64,000 bases of DNA from the NCBI GenBank assembly GCA_037693485.1, contig CM075350.1:118731001-118795000 (forward strand). The letters run 5' to 3'. Position 1 is the first letter of the stretch. Each line of letters starts with the position of its first letter. The DNA comes from Kitagawia praeruptora (Eukaryota > Streptophyta > Magnoliopsida > Apiales > Apiaceae). Shown here in pieces: positions 22,101 to 33,315 of this stretch. Position numbers and translations under genes: made by a program. Under the pieces are notes generated by a model, which did not search any database, was not told the DNA's origin, and saw only the letters and a list, made by a program, of their open reading frames with translations.

Positions 22101-23551
22101 TTATAGGTGAAAGTTGGCACACAGAGAACTGGATCAAGAAGAATATCTGGGGTGAGTTGATAGGTTCCTACATGAGTAACATTAGCTAATTGGCCATTAG
22201 GAAGACATAGCTGTGAGTGGCACTCTCTCACATTAGTTAACCAATGCACATAAGGGGTTACATGATCAGTAGCCCCTGAATCCAAAATCCAACATTTTTG
22301 AAAATTTAAATCAGCTCCAGTAACATTGTTTGTAAAATGTTGAAAGATACCTGCAAATTGGACGGAATTGACAGACGGTCCTGCAGGTTCCAGTTGAGAA
22401 TGCTTCATGTTTGCTTGAATCATCTGCATTAGTTGACTGTATTGAGCATCTGACATCCCAAAAGTCTCTCTGGAAGCAGCTTGATCAATGCCAGCTACAT
22501 GCTTTCCAGAATCCACATGATCGTTTGTAGGAGCTTGCACAGTGTTTAAAGCTTTGGACTGATTAAACTTGGGTTAAGGTTTTGGCTTGCCAAACAGTTT
22601 ATGCCAAGCAGGATAGCCATAGATACAGTAACACTTGTCTTTAGTGTGCCCAGAAAAGTGACAGAACTCACAAACAGGTTAATTTTCAGAGGTACTCTTT
22701 CTGAGATTTTGAGGAGGTTTATAACTGATGTTATCTGTTCTAGGAGTGAAGTTTCTACTTGGGTTAAACCTAGCTGACAGAGCAGTGTTTCCAGTGTTAA
22801 TGTGGGAGTAAGTAGTGACTTTCCTCTGGTTCTCCTCTTGTAACAACATAGCATAACATTGGCTAAGAGTTGGGACAGGTTTCATCATGAGGATTTGACC
22901 TCGAATAGCAGTAAATTGCTCACTCAGTCCCATCAAAAACTGAGTTAACAAGCCGTTGTGTTCATAAGCATCCAGCTTTGTATTGATATCACATGTACAC
23001 TTAGCACAAGAACAAGTGGGTTTGGTAGACAAACATGCCAATTCATCAGTAAGGGTTTTAAACTTAGTGAAGTAAGAGGCTACAGATAAAGAGCCTTGAG
23101 ATAATTGACTAATCTCCTTCTTAAGATTAAATAGGTTTGGCATATTACTCTAAGCATATCTAATCACAAGATCATCCCATATAGCTTTAGCAGAAGTCAT
23201 ATATACTATGCTATTGCGAATATCAACACTAACAGAATTTAGCATCCAAGAAATGACCATATTATTGCATCTAGTCCAATGAACAAAAAGAGTAGTGTTT
23301 GCAGTCGGCTTAACATAACTACCATCTATAAAACCCAGTTTAAACTTAGCAGACAATTAAGCAAGTTCCATAGATCTACTCCACTGAGAGTAGTTATTTT
23401 CACTCAAGACAATGTTGGTGAGATTCATACCTGGGTTATCCGAAGGGTGAAGATAGTACGGGTGAAGAGTATCAATGGTAGTAGCTGAAGTAGTACTTCC
23501 AGAGACTGTGGAGCCTAAAGTTGCTGCCGAGTAAGAAGCTTGTGTAGCCAT
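19041..23551 (-). pseudogene. Copia-2 gag-pol polyprotein (broken)
   Basis: The frame starts with MATQASYSAATLG at 23551. It carries a Retrotran_gag_2-type gag (HPSDNPGMNLTN, NNYSQWSRSM, KLGFIDGS, ISWMLNSV). A zinc knuckle CEFCHFSGHTKDKC follows, then protease WILDSGATDHV (about 22280). Integrase shows LHADLWGP, LRTDNGTEF and TPQQNGIVERKHR (about 21435). RT shows RYKARLVARGFTQ, LDVNNAFLHG, YGLKQSPRKWH and YVDDM (about 20090). RNase H shows SSAEAEYRAMAD, YCDNQSAL and HERTKHIEID. Nonsense codons occur at about 23357, 23150, 22681, 22575, 20022 and 19500, and one-base frameshifts near 21890 and 21485. Nearly all stops are TAA/TAG at family Gln positions. RT itself (20022-21494) is one open frame of 490 codons. 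Confidence 0.9.
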
Positions 23552-23648
23552 AATCGAAAGCCCAGATGCCAAATAGGTGAACAAAGAGATAAAATAGATA
23601 AAGAAATTAAAGACTTGAAACCAGAAATCCAACCTGGCTCTGATACCA

Positions 23649-23984
23649 TGATAGTTTTATATAAATAGTATAACATAGATAGAAATATTATTGGAAGAAT
23701 GCTAAACAGCTTGGATAGAGAGCTACATTCTTGATAAATCTTAAAGGATAAAGATTACATTACATAAAGAAAGAGTCTAGCTAGATTATATATTGGAGTG
23801 CACAGCACTGGCTACATAGTACTAAACAAATTTCTAAGAACCCTGATCCTGTGGTCCCTCATAGCTGGCCACAAAGAGATTGTCGTTTCTTCTTATTTGA
23901 ATTCAGCCTTGTTTGTCTTTTGTCTCAGTGTCATTTGAGCTGATCTGAACTGCTGAGTTGGTGAACACCTCATCATAGCTAACA
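23649..23984 (-). repeat. 5' LTR of Copia-2
   Basis: Partner of 18787-19122. In element orientation it begins TGTTAGCTATGATGAGG and ends ACTATCA, followed at once by the primer-binding site. Confidence 0.95.
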
Positions 23985-24170
23985 AAATATCTAATGGAAT
24001 AATGTATTAGAATCTGGATTATAGTTCTTATAGTTTGAATTTATCATCAGCTAGGACCTGAATTCTTATGATCTGCAGATGTTTGTATCGATTTGATTAC
24101 GAGTACTGCTCTTTGTGTGTCCCTTCATGTCAACTTTCTTCTAAAAATCGAAGGCCGGAAAGGGTGGTTG

Positions 24171-24499
24171 CAGGGGCGTCTCTTCCATTAGGCCAATAAA
24201 GCAATTGCTTTAGGCCTCCAAATTTTATTAGGTCTCCAAATTCTATTTTTAAAATATTAGACATTAATTAACATCAATAAAATTATTGTAATTGCTATTC
24301 TATTAACAGAAAAAGACTTATTTATTAAAATATATTAGAAAATTTTAATTAAGAATTATACATATAAAATAAAATTTTAATTTGACATAAAATTAACAAT
24401 ATTTATATTAGAAAAACAAAAATTTTAATTTATTTATTATAAAAGAGTCTCAAATTTTTATCTTGCTTTAGGCATCTCTAAGGCTAGAGCCGCCCCTGG
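24171..24499. mobile_element. hAT-type MITE (329 bp)
   Basis: Terminal inverted repeats CAGGGGCG and CGCCCCTG, flanked by 8-bp near-duplications GGTGGTTG (24163-24170) and GTTGGTTG (24500-24507). Internal sequence is AT-rich and non-coding, with 'ctttaggc' near both ends. Confidence 0.75.
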
Positions 24500-24662
24500 T
24501 TGGTTGATTGAAGAAATTAATGGAAATGTGGTTGCTTGTATCTGTTACTACTACGAAACGTTTAATTTCTGTAATTACTTTGACAAACAGAACATATATC
24601 TGTAAAGTGGTCTGTTAACCAGTTGGATTCTTGTACGGTACAGTTGCAAAGTGCTGACCAGG

Positions 24663-25040
24663 TTACCAAAGTATATATACAGCCTGTTTGGCTATGGCCA
24701 CTTAAAGCCAAAAGCTCCTTTAAGGAGTTTTTGGTGTGTTTGTGTAACGTGGCTTTAAGCCGGCTTTAAGTTAAAAAACTGCTTTAAGTCAGAAGTTACA
24801 TTTAGGTACTTTTGACTTATGACTTATGGCTTATGGAGTTTTTTTTTTTTTTTTTTTTCACAATTCTTGTAAAGCTTAAATATCATGAATTTTAAATTTT
24901 TTTTAAGTCAAATATCACTTTAAGTCAAAATTATTAAATTCCCATTTAACTTTAAGTAAAATTACCCAAACACATTCATTCAACTTAAAGTAAACAACTT
25001 TACTTTCTCCTTTAAGTTAAAAACACCTCCATAGTCGCAT
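24663..25040. repeat. MITE-like, TTAAAG-rich repeat
   Basis: Starts 'gcctgtttggctatggccac' and is filled with 'ctttaagt/acttaaag' palindromes, ending near 'cacctccatagtcgc'. The 'cctgtttgg' start is common in plant MITEs. Its exact borders and target duplication were not resolved. It includes an 18-20 bp T run near 24840. Confidence 0.45.
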
Positions 25041-25367
25041 ACATTGCCTAGACTTTTGTATCATTTTCTGACGATGTTCACATTTTTAATGAAAATATGG
25101 CCTACATACAATTATTTAACTAGATCCAGAAACAAATGTGTACACGTTTAGAAAATGCAGCATCTAGAATACTGAATATACAAGTAGGTTTTGCTGATGA
25201 ACTTATGGGGGCTTTTCTCTAATTTTTGAAAATTTAAAAGGACTTGCAGAATTACGAATTCCGTAATTTTTCCAATATCATCTTCTTCGTATAACAAACG
25301 AATGATGCACAAATACAAAGTGGAAACTTAAATAAGTAGTATAAGTTTGATACAAGAATTACAGATT

Positions 25368-25739
25368 TCAGGAAGTTACAGACATTGACTTGTAAATCTC
25401 CAGAACAACTCTGTTGTCAAACTCTGAAGCTCTACTTGATTTAGGAACACTTTTGTCACTATGCAACATGTTATAGCAACTATTTTTAACTTTCCTCCAT
25501 ATCCTCAATGGCGATGATTGATCCGTTGTCGACGACATGGATGGACTCCCCTTAAAACCTTCAAAATGAGAATGATTCTTGTTTGCATCTCCTAATCGAA
25601 CGGTCTTAATGTTCTTTCTTGAAGGTGTTGAACCACCACTAGTTGAACCATTGGCATCATAGTAGTTGCCATTATATCCCTTGGCCTTTCTTGATTTCTT
25701 CGAGCTCTCTCTTACCGAAGCTGATGAGAATCTCTCCAT
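25368..25739 (-). CDS. Small Ser/Lys-rich plant protein, unidentified (123 aa)
   Basis: An uninterrupted ORF from ATG at 25739 to a stop at 25368 encodes a basic, Ser-rich protein. The N-terminus is MERFSSASVRESSKKSRKAK, with a probable nuclear-type basic cluster. The centre is low-complexity Gly/Ser/Asn. The C-terminal half has a more structured block around PLRIWRKVKNSCYNMLHSD and NRVVLEIYKSMSV. No transmembrane segment or known catalytic motif is visible. It lies in its own stretch of single-copy-looking DNA between MITEs, has a TATA-like box about 90 bp upstream and no transposon motif. I think it is a genuine small plant gene, but I do not recognise its family. Confidence 0.6.
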   Translation of the reverse strand: MERFSSASVRESSKKSRKAKGYNGNYYDANGSTSGGSTPSRKNIKTVRLGDANKNHSHFEGFKGSPSMSSTTDQSSPLRIWRKVKNSCYNMLHSDKSVPKSSRASEFDNRVVLEIYKSMSVTS

Positions 25740-25827
25740 TTTTGCTTATTATTATTCTAATACGCAAATGTATAAAAAATTCTCGAACAAACTAATAGCA
25801 GGACATTCAGACTTGGATGTTGGTGTG

Positions 25828-25837
25828 TTATATAGGG
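25828..25837 (-). promoter_or_regulatory. TATA-like box of the small minus-strand gene
   Basis: Minus strand CCTATATAAC lies about 90 bp upstream of the ATG at 25739, a normal plant core-promoter distance. Function is inferred. Confidence 0.5.
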
Positions 25838-25859
25838 AAACCATATGTCGACGGGTCAA

Positions 25860-26799
25860 TTTGAGACCACATGATTAAGGAGGAACCTAGTCAAAAGTAG
25901 CGGTTTTGGCAAATGAATCAAAGATTATCGTTCGAGAAAAGTCAGATCTAAAAAGGAAGTACAAGTTCTCGTGCATGTTGCAAAATTAATAGGCGTGGCG
26001 TGGAGTACCTCTAGCTTCATATTTTATTTTTTGAATTTTTATGCCGACACCGACTTAAAATTAATAAGAATTTTTAATGATAAAATTGAGCCTGAGCTTG
26101 TCCTCACGGAATAACTCTGAGATAAAAGATTTTGTTCCTATAAAAGTCCCGAGGGCGGAGGGCCAATTTAATTTACATATATACCCTTAAATTTATATTG
26201 AAAATCGTTTAACCTTAAGGAAAAATCATCTTAGTACAACCTCAGGCACATTAAACCAATTTTTAATTATATAATATATGTAAATTTTTATGCATAATTA
26301 ATTGGGTTGGCGTGCAGTACCAGAGTACTCCATCGATTTAGACAGAATAATATAGGTCGATTATCTTCTCAGATGTGTAACCGAGTGTTTAAATTTTCTG
26401 TTTTTTTTTGTCAGGGAGTGTTTAAAACTTTTTTAATATAAATTTATGAGTGAATAATATTATACTGCATAATTTACATATGCGCCGTTGAAAATAAATT
26501 TGTGATTGACTTTTCGAAGTTTTTTAATACTCGTATTAACACATGTTTGTCAGCCGTTTTACCGCTTTACCTGCATGGATGGGCAATTCTGAATTTCTGA
26601 TTACAGGAAGTACGTAATATCTGAGCTGATTGATGCCTAATTAAATACGTATGAAGTATGAATCCTTTGAGTAATTTTTATATTACATATTCTGAATTGG
26701 ATTTTGAAATTATTCTCGAATGATATATGATGTGATTTTATTCGTGAAATTTATATATATGTACGAGAGATCCATTTTATTTATGAGAGAATAACTAAT
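25860..26799. other. Gene-free AT-rich interval
   Basis: I see no coding sequence or clear element ends. It ends with ATAACTAAT (26791-26799), the left target duplication of the following Mutator-like element. Confidence 0.5.
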
Positions 26800-27640
26800 G
26801 AGAAAATGATCAAAATACACCACTTTTGGAGTCCAACTGCCCAAATTACCCGTAGGCGCGAGCGTTCGTCCTTTTTGACCACGGAATACGCATGTTCAAC
26901 TGGCGCAGCCAAGAATACGCATTTTGAAAATGCGCATCTGGGATAACGCATCTCCCAGATGCGCAATGACGTCAGCTGACGTCATTTTTTCACAAACGTT
27001 GTCGGCGTCTCATACGATCTCAAATCGCCACTCCGATCGTCTCGTTCTGTTCTCCACTCACAGGCTACCTCCATTCTTCCTGATGGCACCAAAATGAATC
27101 CCAGACCAGCCTTCCCATTTTCCCCCATCGATTTACTGAGTTTTGGCCCCGCAGGGGCGTGTTTGATCAAATCGGAAAACTCGATCGAAAAAAAGCTTCA
27201 GATTGGGTATTTCGAATCCGGCAAACCAAATGAAAATCCAATGGTACGTCCTTTTAGAGGGAAAGAAAACGAACATTTTGATGTATTGTATGGTAATGAA
27301 CAATTACTTGAAAGGACCAAACGAAGGGTTGCCGGATTTCTGTAAAAATTGCCTCAAATTCGTCTCTCTCGCGCCTTCGGTGAAGACGATGAACAGTACG
27401 TGAGTTACGCATCTTTCAGATGCATATCACTGTCCGCGCATGATGAACATGCGTATCTCGAATACGCATGTGATAGCAGCCTTGCATTTTGTAAAGACCA
27501 CGCATGTGGAACATGCGTGTACGCTGTACGCATGAGAGACATCTGTGGTCCGTGGGTAAAAATTAAAAAGGGCGGAGGACTGCGCGCGTGGATATTTCGG
27601 GCATATGGAATTAATTTGTGATTATTTTGGTTTTTCACCC
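26800..27640. mobile_element. Non-autonomous Mutator-like element with exon-like cargo (possible Pack-MULE)
   Basis: A perfect 9-bp duplication ATAACTAAT (26791-26799 and 27641-27649) flanks an 841-bp unit. Its ends are imperfect inverted repeats (GAGAAAATGATCAAAATAC against GGGTGAAAAACCAAAATAAT in reverse). Both flanks of the interior are packed with short palindromes around ACGCAT/ATGCGT. The middle (about 27000-27345) is GC-richer and holds an 83-codon open frame beginning MNPRPAFPFSPIDLLSFGP at 27094, which I do not recognise. A nine-base duplication is the Mutator hallmark. Gene-fragment capture is an inference. Confidence 0.75.
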
Positions 27641-27818
27641 ATAACTAATAATATTTTAACATTTGAAAACCATTTCGGGAACGCATCTTCATACTCTAGG
27701 TACAATCCTCATCTTATTTGATGTAGAAAAAAAATTATATTTACATATTTGTTTTTAAAATTTAAGGAAGCATTACCTTATTATTCATAAACTGTATATC
27801 TATTTTCAAAAAATGTTA

Positions 27819-28074
27819 CTCCCTCCGTCCCACTTACTTTGTCCTCATTTGACTTTCTTGGTCAAATTGATAAAATTTTGACCTTAAATAATAATTTAAT
27901 TATTTATGCTTTCATAAATTTAAAAGTTGGATATTGTAATATGATAAGTGTACTTTGTGATAATAATTTTTTTAAAAAATATAATTGTCATATAATATAA
28001 GTAATTCTCATTACAAAATTGGTCAAATTGACCAAAATTTGGTCAAAGTGATAAAATTAGTGGGACGGAGTGAG
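27819..28074. mobile_element. Stowaway-like MITE (256 bp)
   Basis: Ends CTCCCTCCGTCCCAC and GTGGGACGGAGTGAG, flanked by TA at 27817-27818 and 28075-28076. Near the ends, 'ttggtcaaattga' and 'ggtcaaattgacc' pair as subterminal inverted repeats. It is a different subfamily from the copies at 7768 and 40859. Confidence 0.85.
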
Positions 28075-28194
28075 TACATAATTTTATTAAAACAAAAATA
28101 GTTGTTTCTCAAAATTTAAGGGAGAGACAAAAGGCCCCTTATATTCTGCTCATTTGCTTCGACAGCCAGTTGCTGTGTACGTTGAATTTTGTTA

Positions 28195-28312
28195 GCTGAT
28201 GGCTGATGCATGTATATTGGACTTATTCTCGTATGTCAAAATAGAATTTTGTTAGCTGATGGCTGATGCATGTGATGGCTGATGCATGTGATGGCTGATG
28301 CATGTATATTGG
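28195..28312. repeat. Short tandem repeat of a 16-bp unit
   Basis: The unit GATGGCTGATGCATGT occurs three times in tandem near 28257-28306, and once at about 28198. The segment 'gcatgtatattgga' is present in both the first and last copies. Confidence 0.7.
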
Positions 28313-28759
28313 AGTAATTAAAAAGCTTTGGATATTCATTCAACCATCAAGTTGCGTTGTTGGTTGTTGCAAATTGCATACTCCGTATTTGCTAAGTAGT
28401 AAATCGCCTAGAAAAATCGATATAAGTAATTCTGCATATACTCATTCTGTCATTCAGAGTATAATAATAATATTTTTATTTCGGAGGGCATAAAATTAAA
28501 ATACTATGATATATTTCAAGCAACATATTATCATTATTCATTAAATAAAGTAGTGTATAAATATGCTGACATGATTTTTTATCTAAATTCTATAAATTAG
28601 ATAATTAGAACGAAATTATCCGAAGAAACAATAAAATTCACCAAATAATTTTTTGACAAAAAATTAAGGATAAATCTTAGTTTTCACCCTTAAACACTAC
28701 CAATTCATTATCTTAATTTTAGGAGTATGTAACTGCTTAGTACGTGCTTATTAATAAAA

Positions 28760-30101
28760 CTAGGTAACAAAGCCGCGCTACGCGCGACACGAAAATATTT
28801 TTAAAAATTATATACATAACATTATTGTTTGTTAAATTTTATTATATGAAAGTTAATATGATAAATTAAAAATTATGTGAAACGTAATTAAATTTGAATG
28901 TTTAAAAATTAAAGAGAAGAGAATTAGGTGAAAAAAAACATGTTTCGGTTAAATTCTTGAATATTAATATTAATGATAATTTTGAAGATATTGACGAACC
29001 TATTTTGTCGCATAAAAAATGCTTTTGAAATCCAATATCGACAAAAATTTGCAAAGTTTGACATTGAATAAGTAAAAATAACATTTGTGAATCTTTTCTA
29101 TTGTCGATGACATCATAAAAGACGTGATTGCTTAATTTGTTATTAAATAATTTGTTAGTAAAATTGATTATACGATGAAAAGAATTAGAATGTAAATGTG
29201 ATGAGAGGTGTGATTGATTTCACTTGTCGATATATTTGGTTTTATGACGAAAAAAGCAGAATTCAAATGCGTATTGTAAGTCATGCTTCATGTTTTTTTG
29301 GAGTGATCCGACACCCATATTTCTACATTTAATTAATTTTTCAGAGCATTTTATAAGAACTGTTTTGTTTGTAACATTAAAATTAAATTCATGAATACAT
29401 CAAAGTGATACTCACATATTCTAATATTCTTTTATTAAATTTTATAATAAATTTGTACATATAATTGTTTTTAAAGCCGATGCTCGTTTTATAACACCCT
29501 TACTTAATGCTCAAAAAGTGAGAATTTGTTTAAAATAGCAAAACTCAACTCATTAAACACCTTTTACTTTTTTCCATACCAAACTACAATGTCAACATAA
29601 TTCCTATAATAAAAATTTGTAAATATTAAATATAACTAATTAACGATTTTAAACACCATCTCCCATATCATCACATACATGCATGATTAATTGATTAGTA
29701 ATAGTATAAGAATTTGTTTAATTAGAATATTAATTTTTCCAACACAAAATAATCAAACAACGAATGGGTAATTTTTTTATTGATTTAAATTTCGAAAAAA
29801 ATGGTCGACTTGATTCAATTTAATCGAGTTGGTCACACCCCGTGTATAATTTGTTCAGGTATAAATGTAAATTCTACGATATTACTTTTATTTAAATTGT
29901 GGATGTTAATGGAAAAATATATATACTTATGTATCTTATCATGATTCTCACGATCATTGATTACGAATTTATTGAAAAGTTAAAATCGTCTATTAATTAT
30001 TGCAAAAAAAAAAATGCAATGATTTCGAATAAGGATTACAAATGGCGATAAAAATTATTTTATTTTATTGTTTTACCTTAAAATAATGGTATTTTTATAT
30101 A
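28760..30101. repeat. Left arm of 1.3-kb inverted repeat
   Basis: Pairs with 31890-33218. Landmarks at both ends agree: the CTAG-hairpin at the outer end and 'ccattattttaaggtaaaac' or its complement at the inner end. Arms differ by scattered substitutions and small indels. Confidence 0.85.
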
Positions 30102-31610
30102 AATCATTAATATTTTATAACAAAATAATAATAATAATGTTCTAATAAAATTATTAAACTTTTATATTAAATATGAAATAAAGTGTATTTAATATATATT
30201 TAATAGGTATAATTAATTATTAATTAAATGCAAGTAAATTATTTTAATAAAAAATAAAAATGTGAAAATTCAAGAAAAATATTTTGAAACTTCTGAGTGC
30301 AAGTCTCTTCAGTTTCTTGCTATTATAATAAATTTTTATATAAAAGTACTGTAATAGATAAATTAAATTCTATTATTCTTAAATACTAATTTGGTCTCTT
30401 ATGAATTTTCTATTAAAAATTAATTTAAAAATAATTTACATGAATTATTAATTGGAAAAATATTTTCATTATATATATCTAAAATTTTGATAATCTTAAA
30501 AACATCACAAACATATAAAAATAAAAATTGCAATATGAACGTAATATTTACAATCAAAATTTACAAATATTGAATACAACTTAATAACGTTTTTTAAAAC
30601 CGACACCCCTCTCATAATATACATGTTCAATAATAGTTTAAGAATTTATTTAATTTGAATATTAATTTATTTTGACACAATATAATGAAACAAAGGGCAT
30701 TTAATTTTTTTTATCAATTTAATCTTCCGATAAAATGGTTGAGTTTGTTCAATTTAATTAGTTTGGTTATAACTCATGTGTGTATGCGCATGATTTGTTT
30801 ACAAATTTCAGATATTAAGTAAAGATCCATGTACTTCCATAATTTACTACGATTCCACAATCATTGATAATAAAGATTATTTGAGAAGTTGGTTAATAAT
30901 GTTTTTTAAAACCGACAGACCTCTCATAATATATATATTTAATAATAGTGTAAGAATTTGTTTAATTACAATAAAAAATTATTCCAACACAATATAACGA
31001 AACAATGGGTGTATAGTTTTTTTTTTATCAATTTTATCTTCCGATAAATGACTGGATTTGTTAAATTTAATCGATTTGATCATAACTCATGTATTATTTA
31101 TTCATGTGCAAAATTGAAAATCTATCTGTATTGTTTGTATACAATTCCAAATATTAAATAAATATCTTGTACTTCCATAATTATTACTATTTTCACAATT
31201 ATTGATAATAAAAATTGCTTGAGAAGTTAAGGTCGTGTAGCCTATAAATTATAATCATCCGAAAAGAAATTATAGTGATCTTGAATAGAGAATAAAAAAT
31301 AACGCAATATAAACAATTGTTATTCGTCATTTTAACTAAAAATAAACATAACTATATATAATTAATATTTAATATTGAAAAAATAACTATAATGTTCAAC
31401 TAAAGTTTGCTAATTTTTAAACAAATTAAATTAAGTAAATTTAATATATGTTTAATAGGTGTAATTAATGACTAATTAAAATGTCATTTATAGCTATTTA
31501 ATGCAAGAAAAGAATTTTAATAAAAAATTTCAAAAAAATTAAAATTCAAGAAAAATACCTTGAATTGTTTTGGCGCATTTCCGATCTCCAGGCATTATAA
31601 TATATATAGA
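28760..31610 (-). mobile_element. Non-autonomous Helitron, left half of a giant inverted repeat
   Basis: The minus-strand 3' end has hairpin GTCGCGCGTAGCGCGGC, then TTTGTTAC and CTAG (28760-28763), then T. The 5' end reads TCTATATATATTATAATGCC (31591-31610) preceded by A. The interior is AT-rich without Rep/helicase. The 5' end matches those of the elements ending near 40631 and 45495, so they are one family. Confidence 0.7.
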
Positions 31611-31889
31611 TAATAAAGATATTTGATTTAGTTGATATTTTTCGAAGCATATGATAATTCTTCCTAATATCAGAACTTATAACTGTTGTTGATATTGCTA
31701 TCACTATATACTTGCTGAGCGTTCTTTGGCTCACTCTTGCTTTGTTTTACCTTCCTTTTCAGTTAGGATTAAAGAGTTGGATACCTGCGCATTATAAGTC
31801 ATATGAGAGCGATGAGGCATTCTTTAGAAGCTAGATACAGAGCCAGCACGGGCGTATGCTAAATGGGCTTGCGTTATGGTTTAGAAGGT
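31611..31889. other. Spacer between the two Helitron copies
   Basis: About 280 bp of less AT-rich sequence ('gttgatattgctatcac...cacgggcgtatgctaaatgg') not seen elsewhere in the window. No coding motif is recognised. It could be captured host DNA. Confidence 0.4.
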
Positions 31890-33218
31890 ATATAAAGATA
31901 CCATTATTTTAAGGTAAAACAAGAAAATAAAATAATTTTTATCGCCATTTCTAATCCTTATTCAAAATCATTGCAATTTTTTTGGCAATAATTAATAGAC
32001 GATTTTAACTTTTCGATAAATTCATAATCAATGATCGTGAGAATCATGATAAGATATATAAGTATATATATTTTTCGATTAACATCCACAATTTAAATAA
32101 AAGTAATATCGTAGAATTTACATTTATACATGAACAAATTATACACGGGGTGTGACCAACTCGATTAAATTGAATCAAGTGGACCCTTTTTTCGTCAATT
32201 AAATCAATAAAAAAAATTACCCATTCGTTGTTTGATTATTTTTGTATTGGAAAAATTAATATTCTAATTAAACACATTCTTATACTATTACTAATCAATT
32301 AATCATGCATGTATGTTATGAGATGGAAGACGGTGTTTAAAATCGTTAATTAGTTATATTTAATATTTACAAATTTTTATTATAGGAATTATGTTGACAT
32401 TGTAGTTTGGTATGGAAAAAAGTAAAAGGTGTTTAAGGAGTTGATTTTTGCTATTTTAAAACAAATTCTCACTTTTCGAGCATTAAGTAAGGGTGTTATA
32501 AAACGAGCATCGGCTTTAAAAACAATTATATGTACAAATTTATTATAAAATTTAATAAAAGAATATTAGAATATGTGAGTATCATTTTGATGTGTACATG
32601 AATTTAATTTTAATGTTACAAACAAAACAGTTCTTATAAAATGCTCTGAAAAATTAATTAAATATAGAGATACGGGTGTCGGATCACTCCAAAAAAACAT
32701 GAAGCATGACTTACAATATGCATTTGAATTCTGTTTTTTTGGTCATAAAACCAAATATATCGACAAGTGAAATCAATCACACCTCTCATCACATTTACAT
32801 TCTAATTTTTTTCATCGTACAATCAATTTTACTAACAAATAATTTAATAACAAATTAAGCAATCACGTCTTTTATGATGTCATCGACAATAGAAAAGATT
32901 CACAAATGTTATTTTTTACTTATTCAATGTCAAACTTTGCAAATGTTTGTCAATATTGGATTTCAAAAGCATTTTTTATGCGACAAAATATCTTCAAAAT
33001 TATTATCATTATTATTATTCAAGAATTTAACTGAAACATGTTTTTTTCCAACTAATTCTTTTCTCATAATTTTTAAACATTCAAATTTAATTACATTTCA
33101 CATAATTTTTAATTTATCATATTAACTTTCAAATAATAAAATTTAACAAACAATAATGTTATGTGTATAATTTTTAAAAATATTTTCGTGCCGCGCGTAG
33201 CGCGGCTTTGTTACCTAG
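31890..33218 (+). mobile_element. Helitron 3' half in plus orientation, right arm of inverted repeat
   Basis: Ends in the hairpin GCCGCGCGTAGCGCGGC, then TTTGTTAC and CTAG (33215-33218) followed by T. It is the reverse complement of 28760-30101. No 5' terminus of this family is visible between 31611 and 31890, so the copy is 5'-truncated or was created by inverted duplication. Confidence 0.7.
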
Positions 33219-33315
33219 TTACTAACTTAAAAGCGATCAATTTGAGACTCTATCAGATTATAGTAATCAAGTTAAGATCCCGAATTTATCAATGGTAAAT
33301 TTGAGACTTTGTTAA

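Larger units (their letters stand above)
18787..23984 (-). mobile_element. Copia LTR retrotransposon (Copia-2), decayed
   Basis: Both LTRs are 336 bp (18787-19122 and 23649-23984), with TG...CA ends and a 5-bp duplication AAATA at 18782-18786 and 23985-23989. In minus-strand order: 5' LTR, primer-binding site TGGTATCAGAGCC (23648-23636, initiator tRNA-Met, directly abutting the LTR), gag, protease, integrase, RT, RNase H, polypurine tract CTTGAAGGGGGA (about 19134-19123), 3' LTR. It sits 33 bp past the MATE stop codon, in opposite orientation to the gene. Confidence 0.95.
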
